Source: Cyclostephanos tholiformis (taxonomy: Eukaryota; Bacillariophyta; Thalassiosirophyceae; Thalassiosirales; Thalassiosiraceae). Taken from it: a stretch of 12,261 nt of DNA. This document shows, one piece after another, positions 8,501-12,261 of the stretch; positions within the stretch are counted from its first letter, which is position 1, and each line of letters opens with the position of its first letter. Under the pieces are notes generated by a model, which saw nothing but the letters and a program-made list of their open reading frames with translations, made no database searches and was not told where the DNA came from. The position numbers and the translations under genes were made by a program. Location: assembly GCA_036939975.1 (NCBI GenBank), contig JALLPB010000902.1:1-12261 (forward strand), in the 5' to 3' direction.

Positions 8501-8601
8501 CCGATGACCCCGGACATAGTCTTGGCGCTGACGGCAGCGCGCCGATTCGGGTAGGTGGTGGTGGAGGAGGAGGAGGACGTGTCTCCACGGTGGGGGGGCA
8601 T
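5563..8601 (-). CDS. WW-domain protein with CxxC finger and methyltransferase-like core, function unknown
   Basis: I do not recognise a named family for this 1,012-aa protein. It starts at an ATG on the minus strand and runs intron-free to 5563. A Ser/Thr/Gly/Arg-rich basic N-terminus (1-90) is followed by a cysteine motif with C149/C152 and C180/C183, plus C188 and C194. The spacing resembles a treble-clef or Stc1-like zinc finger. Residues about 420-460 look like the start of a class I Rossmann fold: GEGPTPRTA (429-437) in the glycine-loop position, then YAIDPDL with an acidic residue at the end of the next strand. The core seems to end at EVKVWNFHN around residue 640. A hydrophilic Asp/Glu/Lys-rich linker leads to a clear WW domain (W849, a YYY triad, W872, P875), which binds proline-rich ligands. 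Poly-Gly and poly-Asp tracts interrupt the protein. There is no signal peptide or membrane segment. The methyltransferase and zinc-finger readings are motif-based inferences; the WW domain is solid. Confidence 0.85.
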   Translation of the reverse strand: MPPHRGDTSSSSSTTTYPNRRAAVSAKTMSGVIGDCGDGMPIRVGGGGGRSSSSPSRTKNGQGKALLRGTSTRKTTKGGGGRRDKEETMVATANNNTVYEFLESRRAMDDDRCHTASSTAIMTTGAASMHPSEIEDHPSSLEVRTHRTCSLCLRTLPRSQFSDGARLAVNVSLSPGVATCRTCAMTVCAVKLRCMPDNDALLDGYARRGMTMLLSASGGGMTMGGNGGEDGRSSPPPIAGYLVDGSDRGSELVTRRAVDDASPQRTIMIEDVNSVFYGDRATAGMGQHDRHRRVPDVDRPTNVADCKYLDLLFSMPSYLNLCAFGIFGRSRDISISVAALEAVRLHGTLSGGGKGGDGEGQSKVGGGGGGGYFVPHDCDGRPVVMGREGSDDGIARNEKTRREATTDDVKVDDGEVGIDPRSVVCLVLGEGPTPRTAILASQHWGWTTYAIDPDLSNQWIGRQDDVPGFVGYAGSIGDFMMEEDGNGDRCGGEDGNGTSAKSSSRFGHPPPGVTVRHLVVIGMQPTELSEPVRMYGNGHINDVRSRYDDVPTTLASLSPVRGTTTSLAPLGAERRYHANKLQKDLGYAPNHWYVDEGVFSECREVKVWNFHNAEDNVDDDDGGDGDNYGGGDVIDFKGSVAEGRGLDDNDNPIEEGGSHSKISKKRGDNIPEKNEKESRRPSPGGRTGDRPGKPTKDEIKKSEWLEEQVAQFMTNNKENTTNEHLNDTCTVEDEIDHGKTDDEIDNVSFDDTLTTTSKQSFHSNYSRKIVDNPGGVGLDELAEEEYLEALSPQEIENVLNIMTMHEKQDLFCKPSDAVSLNESHRNAVEYDDNTHEGSSPENDILPDNWEAIFDPESGDYYYTNWDTLEVTWDRPGTSPRLLDDEEGIDAATDSNDAIDTPPLAGHQKSHDVIDLGKDDDDDSTHILIDDESINSGIAALNRWNEPASSPKKSASPGMGNGRVEKDAWSDEGGKDQFDSNPKNILPAAVKRYRSNPWHMNKCDESQSSFVYE
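5978..6070 (-). other. WW domain
   Basis: Residues about 845-875 of the minus-strand protein carry the two signature tryptophans 23 residues apart (W849, W872), a central Tyr triplet, a TN-turn before the third strand and the terminal proline P875. All key positions for a folded, ligand-binding WW module are present. Confidence 0.9.
7489..7951 (-). repeat. G-homopolymer cluster in the coding strand of the WW gene
   Basis: On the coding (minus) strand there are G runs of 12 (7489-7500), 9 (7543-7551), 7 (7917-7923), 7 (7927-7933) and 10 (7942-7951). Several encode poly-Gly. The closely spaced runs at 7917-7951 could form a G-quadruplex in the mRNA or DNA. Such runs are also prone to sequencing length errors, but the frame stays open across all of them. 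Confidence 0.7.
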
Positions 8602-8964
8602 TGCGACGTGATGATGTGTAGTAATTAATTAAAAAATAATAAATACCTCTCATAGTAGTACGGGAAAGATATCTGGAGAGGTGGAATTGCCGGATGAAGA
8701 TGATGATGTGTCAGTAAAACAGAGAGTAGGAGCCATCGGGCTGTAGTAACAAAGCGACGATAGAGAGAGACTACACTAAAAAAAATGGTCGCTTCGCATT
8801 ATTGTGTGTTTCGTTGTCCCTTCAAATATATGTTTACCCACATCATCGTAAGTCTACGTACACACGTGTGACTGTCTCAAAATACAGCATCCCAAGCACG
8901 ACACATCTAGTATGTCACTCTGTTCCCACAACCTGATCATGTTTCACGATCCAGATCACGAGCA
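8602..8964. promoter_or_regulatory. Divergent promoter region between the WW gene and the cyclin gene
   Basis: This 363-bp gap separates two genes transcribed away from each other, so it must hold both promoters and both 5' untranslated regions. It is relatively AT-rich, contains ATG/GA-rich simple sequence near 8694-8712 and 8760-8772, an AATATATG element at about 8825 and two ACGT-core palindromes at 8855-8870. No gene is seen in it. Confidence 0.7.
8855..8870. promoter_or_regulatory. Tandem ACGT-core palindromes: TACGTA and CACACGTGTG
   Basis: TACGTA (8855-8860) abuts the perfect 10-bp palindrome CACACGTGTG (8861-8870), which contains the E-box/G-box CACGTG. Both have the ACGT core favoured by bZIP factors, and CACGTG is also a bHLH site. 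They lie about 95-110 bp upstream of the outer cyclin ATG. In Phaeodactylum tricornutum the diatom-specific cyclin dsCYC2 is induced by blue light through aureochrome-1a and bZIP10, both bZIP proteins, so the position is suggestive. Binding here is inference. Confidence 0.45.
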
Positions 8965-9016
8965 ATGCCTCCTTCCTTCCAACCTCACAGCTCACGGCCC
9001 CATAAATCATTCATAA
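8939..9016 (+). promoter_or_regulatory. Possible upstream ORF overlapping the outer cyclin ATG
   Basis: An ATG at 8939 opens a 25-codon frame ending with TAA at 9014-9016, out of frame with the cyclin. It overlaps the outer cyclin ATG at 8965 but ends 77 bp before the inner ATG at 9094. If transcription starts upstream of 8939, this would favour initiation at 9094 by reinitiation and could make translation regulated. Confidence 0.25.
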
Positions 9017-9945
9017 TCATCTCACAAATAATCAAGAGCAGCACCCCAACAGTCAGGTCAGCATCAACATCAACAACAACAAGGAACGCAATCATGATGA
9101 CAACTTCCGACGGAATCTACGATGAAGCGTGCATTACAGAACGGATCAACACCATGCGCATGCGCGAGGAGAACACCCCACGGTGTCATATCTACTTCAC
9201 TCAGGAAGTAGATTCGAGGTGCCGCAAACTCATGGTCGACTGGTGCTTCGCCGTCGTTGATGCCTTCGCCTTAAGCAGGGAGACGGTCGGCGTGGCAATG
9301 TCGATTCTCGACCGTTATCTCAGCTCGGGCAAGGGCAAATCATGTTATGCCTTGACGTGCACGCAAGCTTTCCAGAGGACGGCGATCACATCCCTCTTCA
9401 TGGCGATCAAAATTCACGAACCAGCAGTCCTCGGCCTTAAGTTGCTAGTCAAGTTGTGCCGAGGCGTCTACAGAGAGAGGGACATCATCGCCACGGAAAA
9501 CGAAATATTGTTCGCCCTCGATTGGCGAGTGTACGCATCCTCGACCTCGCCGATGGAGTACGTGAGGCATTTCGTGCAACTGTTGCCGGAGTGCGCCGAT
9601 GCCGCCGACGTCATACTCGAGAATGCTGCGAGGCGTATGGACGTTGCAACGTCGGATGTATACTTCTCCACCCACTGGGCATCGTCCGTCGGGGTGGCAT
9701 GTCTCGCTGGTGCATTGGACGATATGTATATGATATCGCCGTTGGACAGTGAAGCACTGTGGAAGAAATTGTCCAACTTTCTGGACTTTGACATTGCATC
9801 GAACGAAATCAGGCAGGTCGAGAAGAGGCTCAACGCAGAATCATCGAGCTGCGTGTCGCCGATGCCGTCGCGGGCGAGCCTGCCTCGGAGCAGCTTGAAC
9901 TCGGGCTGTGAGCAGCCATCATCGCCTGGAAGCGTGGCGCAATAG
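8965..9945 (+). CDS. Cyclin, diatom-specific cyclin (dsCYC) family
   Basis: This is a cyclin, the regulatory partner that activates a cyclin-dependent kinase and times cell-cycle steps. Numbering is from the ATG at 8965. The cyclin-box residues that contact the kinase or hold the fold are all present: R87 in CRKLMVDW, D116 in LDRYLS, K149 and E152 in AIKIHEP, and the E178/E180 pair in ENEILFALDW. The second fold runs from about 185 to 285 and includes YFSTHW, SVGVACLAG and FDIAS. The phrases VDAFALSRETVGVAMSIL and VKLCRGVY are, as I recall the family, characteristic of diatom-specific cyclins, whose members respond to light and nutrients. The Ser/Pro-rich tail (about 290-326) could be phosphorylated. 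The start is uncertain. Residues 1-43 have no acidic residue, are encoded partly by CAA/CAT repeats and look like untranslated leader. The ATG pair at 9094/9097 (Met44/Met45) gives about 283 aa and a typical family N-terminus, and I lean towards it; the outer boundary is reported. Confidence 0.88.
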   Translation: MPPSFQPHSSRPHKSFIIISQIIKSSTPTVRSASTSTTTRNAIMMTTSDGIYDEACITERINTMRMREENTPRCHIYFTQEVDSRCRKLMVDWCFAVVDAFALSRETVGVAMSILDRYLSSGKGKSCYALTCTQAFQRTAITSLFMAIKIHEPAVLGLKLLVKLCRGVYRERDIIATENEILFALDWRVYASSTSPMEYVRHFVQLLPECADAADVILENAARRMDVATSDVYFSTHWASSVGVACLAGALDDMYMISPLDSEALWKKLSNFLDFDIASNEIRQVEKRLNAESSSCVSPMPSRASLPRSSLNSGCEQPSSPGSVAQ

Positions 9946-10029
9946 CCACAAACGAGGCATATCTCATAGACGCTTGTGTAGAATTAATTTGTTTAAGTCC
10001 TTCTCTCTCCAGATTTACACTTCTACTCT

Positions 10030-10049
10030 TGCATATTTTAAAATTTGCA
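10030..10049. terminator. Near-perfect palindrome between the cyclin and GPI1 genes
   Basis: A 20-bp palindrome with a single mismatched pair is centred on ATTTTAAAAT and sits in the 114-bp gap between the cyclin stop (9945) and the GPI1 stop (10060). Because these genes converge, the element is placed to serve both 3' ends. Its AT-richness means it could arise by chance. Confidence 0.3.
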
Positions 10050-10059
10050 TGAAAAACAC

Positions 10060-12150
10060 CTATTTATGATCGTGGTCTTGCCGTTGAATTCTAACAAAAT
10101 CAACTAATGCTGATGTTGTTGGGATAGGTGTGCCAAATACAAGACTCTGCAGGAATGTGACAATAAGAGAAATCTTGGACAAGACAAATGAGCAAAATAC
10201 GGTAGCTATGATGCTGAAATCGGAGTTCGAGGGAAATGTAACTTTCATCGCCGAAAACCTTTCGCTGCTGATTAATACGTGAGGATGGAGATATTTTGTG
10301 CACTTCTGCCCAGCATTGAATTGCTCTCTCTTGTGTATTGGCGCCTTTTCACTGTCATCAAATATTGCGCCGACATTTTCTAATAAGCAATCAACATACG
10401 GCGTATGTGGGAGTCTCACGGGAAGAAACTGCACCCCTCTGCCTATCCATGTATCTTTTGCGTCATTCTGACTTCTTCTAGTTGAAATCACGACGAAATC
10501 ACACCGTGCTACGCCTTCAACAAACATGAACCCGAACCACCAACATCCACAAAGAAATACCTCTGCCGAATAGTTCATTATGGCGAAGTAGCAGTGGTAG
10601 ACAAGAATGGTGGTAAACATGAACAGACATATGGTAAAGAGAATAATCCCGAGTAATAATTGCATATGATCATACTTCAGCGTATCGTATCGCACGCGCA
10701 AAACGTTGCGCTTCTTTCCGCAAAACAATCCCCACAAGGAAATCAATGTAGACAGTTCAACGCGTTGCAATGCCGCAAATGTAAATGAAAGAAAGCGGAT
10801 GTGAAGTAAGGCTACTTGGGTCATGTCAAAAGCTAATCCAAAGAAAAATTGGGACCCAAAGAGAACTGTGAATAGACCAAGGCACCTGACAAAGGTAGTT
10901 GGCATAATTGAAGTAAGGGAATTGTCGGTGTGGGTAGTGGCAGCTTTGATGATGATGCAGGAATCAGTCTTAAACAAAAAGGATGCAATATTTTGATGCA
11001 GTTGCAAAGCGAGTCGGGCCTCTCTGCCTATTTGTTGTGTAAGCGCAACGTTTAATTTGAAGCCTGCTGGAAAAGACTCCAACCACTCCAAACCGTCATT
11101 CCATTGCTGATTATGAAAATTCTTCCACAGCTGAATGATGGATTGCACGATGGCAAAAGGGTATGTAAGGAGGGTGCACCCTATGAAAAGTCCAAAGATA
11201 GAGTCTAGCACGAGGGCAATAAACTGAGAATCCATGCGGTTTGGTTTTCTCTCTCTCATCCCTAACTGACGTGAATTGGGGCTGATTGTGGTTATTTCAT
11301 GAGTCAAACATTGAATCACATGAAAAAAGGGCATATGTGAAAATATGAAAGGCGTCCACTTGTTCTTCTGACGACAGCATGTTCCAGATTTTAAGCGTAA
11401 TAAAAACAAGGACTGGTGTAATATGGAATGATGCGTTTCCTTTTGTCGTTGCTGAAATGATGATCGAGTCTCAGTATCACAAACATCTGCGCTGTCTCCT
11501 TTTATTTTGTTACTCATTGAAGGTGTTACATCATTTCTTTGATTTTTGCAATATTGCATATTTTTCATAGCTGATGATAACATTTCGAACACGCTCAACG
11601 CTTCCCCCATGCGCAGCGCATTTCTTTGCCACGTTCCATACGGGTATCTTTTCCCGAGTTGCTGCTGTTGATCTTGAAGGTAAGTCTCCGCCTCTCTTTG
11701 ATTGTATAATATGAGTTGAATGCTTTCGTTTCCAAGAGCCTCCTTTTTGTTTTCGGATCCTGTTTTACCATAATCAGCAATTCCCAATACTCTAAGAGAT
11801 CGGTAGGTAGAACAATTACAACAAACTCCGCATCCATCTGATTCAGTTGAATATTGACAAGGGTTTCGTACTGTCAAAAGACGAATTGCGTCCGTAACAA
11901 GGGCCTTGGACAATTGTTCTACCGCTTTGGATTTTTCCACGCCTTCCGAGTTTGATAAGATGACTAACCCAACAGCAATTATTGTTACATCAGACGCCGT
12001 TTCGTCCACCCAACCGACGACGACCGCACCCGGCCTGATTGTTTGATCCGCAGCATATTCGTCACTCAAAGTGTCAGTATAGACCGGCAGCTTAGGGATA
12101 TCACCGTGATCAGATGGCCAAATGACTATCCGGTGTGGATTCGTTGGCAT
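10060..12150 (-). CDS. GPI1: GPI1/PIG-Q subunit of the GPI-N-acetylglucosaminyltransferase complex
   Basis: This is a 696-aa homologue of Gpi1/PIG-Q. That membrane subunit stabilises the ER complex which moves GlcNAc from UDP-GlcNAc to phosphatidylinositol, the first step of GPI-anchor synthesis. The diagnostic family motifs are PAGFKLN (361-367) after a Trp-containing stretch, LHIRFLS (about 449-455) and LFCGKKRNVLR (475-485), followed by YDTLKYDHMQLLLG. Hydrophobic segments that likely span the membrane lie at about 310-340, 423-452, 498-524, 529-545 and 645-672. The N-terminal third is soluble and carries GAVVVGWVDE (about 41-50) and a cysteine cluster (C98, C107, C110, C111, C113). The length lies between yeast Gpi1 (609) and human PIG-Q (760). 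The frame stays open to a TTG at 12219, but I chose the first ATG (12150), because nuclear genes seldom start at TTG and the next residues, RIVIWPSD, look like the true N-terminus. An upstream exon cannot be excluded. The gene is visibly more AT-rich than the E1 gene. Confidence 0.9.
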   Translation of the reverse strand: MPTNPHRIVIWPSDHGDIPKLPVYTDTLSDEYAADQTIRPGAVVVGWVDETASDVTIIAVGLVILSNSEGVEKSKAVEQLSKALVTDAIRLLTVRNPCQYSTESDGCGVCCNCSTYRSLRVLGIADYGKTGSENKKEALGNESIQLILYNQREAETYLQDQQQQLGKRYPYGTWQRNALRMGEALSVFEMLSSAMKNMQYCKNQRNDVTPSMSNKIKGDSADVCDTETRSSFQQRQKETHHSILHQSLFLLRLKSGTCCRQKNKWTPFIFSHMPFFHVIQCLTHEITTISPNSRQLGMRERKPNRMDSQFIALVLDSIFGLFIGCTLLTYPFAIVQSIIQLWKNFHNQQWNDGLEWLESFPAGFKLNVALTQQIGREARLALQLHQNIASFLFKTDSCIIIKAATTHTDNSLTSIMPTTFVRCLGLFTVLFGSQFFFGLAFDMTQVALLHIRFLSFTFAALQRVELSTLISLWGLFCGKKRNVLRVRYDTLKYDHMQLLLGIILFTICLFMFTTILVYHCYFAIMNYSAEVFLCGCWWFGFMFVEGVARCDFVVISTRRSQNDAKDTWIGRGVQFLPVRLPHTPYVDCLLENVGAIFDDSEKAPIHKREQFNAGQKCTKYLHPHVLISSERFSAMKVTFPSNSDFSIIATVFCSFVLSKISLIVTFLQSLVFGTPIPTTSALVDFVRIQRQDHDHK

Positions 12151-12261
12151 TTTGTTTTTTTGCCGTGTTGTAATTGTTTTGCCCTCGTCGCCTCTCCAGT
12201 AAATATTGTTAGTCCCCAAACGCGCACTTTACCAATACTGGTACGGGGCAGCGCATTTCCG
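12151..12261. other. Short upstream flank of the GPI1 gene
   Basis: The remaining 111 bp upstream of the GPI1 ATG would contain its 5' untranslated region and part of its promoter. A small inverted repeat, TACCA-ATAC-TGGTA (12230-12243), is visible, with no clear function. No gene is seen. Confidence 0.4.

Noticed and set aside
7729..8628. 299-codon plus-strand open frame opposite the start of the WW gene
   Set aside because: Its Arg/Gly/His/Pro-rich product has no recognisable domain, and it mirrors the repeat-rich coding strand.
11595..11837. 80-codon minus-strand frame inside the GPI1 gene
   Set aside because: It overlaps conserved-frame GPI1 coding sequence in another frame and has no domain.
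12151..12219. GPI1 start at the TTG at 12219
   Set aside because: TTG initiation is unlikely in a nuclear gene; the ATG at 12150 precedes a plausible GPI1 N-terminus.
1..12261. Mobile element, integron, CRISPR array or defence system
   Set aside because: No transposase, terminal repeats, regularly spaced repeats or bacterial-type genes were found; all four genes are ordinary eukaryotic types.

Overview
The window looks like nuclear DNA from a unicellular photosynthetic eukaryote, most likely a diatom and possibly a centric one. The main evidence is the cyclin at about 9.0-9.9 kb, which reads as a member of the diatom-specific cyclin family. Supporting evidence is the compact layout of long, apparently intronless eukaryotic genes and the abundant (GAC)n/(GTC)n microsatellites inside coding sequence. 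No bacterial operons, mobile elements, RNA genes or CRISPR arrays were seen.

Layout. Positions 1-1032 hold no recognisable gene, only AT-rich flank, a CT tract, a 15-bp direct repeat and a possible short upstream ORF. Positions 1033-5487 (+) encode a full E1 ubiquitin-activating enzyme of 1,484 aa, about 40% longer than usual because of a low-complexity N-terminal extension. From its first ATG it opens with a signal-peptide-like segment. Positions 5563-8601 (-) encode a 1,012-aa protein that I cannot name. It has a CxxC...CxxC finger-like motif, a Rossmann/methyltransferase-like core and a WW domain. Positions 8602-8964 are a shared divergent promoter region containing two palindromic ACGT elements. 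Positions 8965-9945 (+) encode the cyclin. Positions 10060-12150 (-) encode a GPI1/PIG-Q homologue of the GPI-GlcNAc transferase complex.

The genes form two tail-to-tail pairs (E1 and WW protein, 75 bp apart; cyclin and GPI1, 114 bp apart) joined by one head-to-head promoter of 363 bp. Nothing suggests the four genes form one pathway.

The most interesting point is the E1. A signal peptide followed by an Arg/Ser/Ala-rich stretch on a ubiquitin E1 is what is expected of the diatom periplastidial (SELMA) ubiquitin-activating enzyme rather than the cytosolic one. The hydrophobic core is built from a GTC microsatellite, so this needs comparison with orthologues. Several natural-looking open frames begin at TTG. 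For the E1 and GPI1 genes I moved the starts to the first in-frame ATG, which is appropriate for a eukaryotic nuclear gene.
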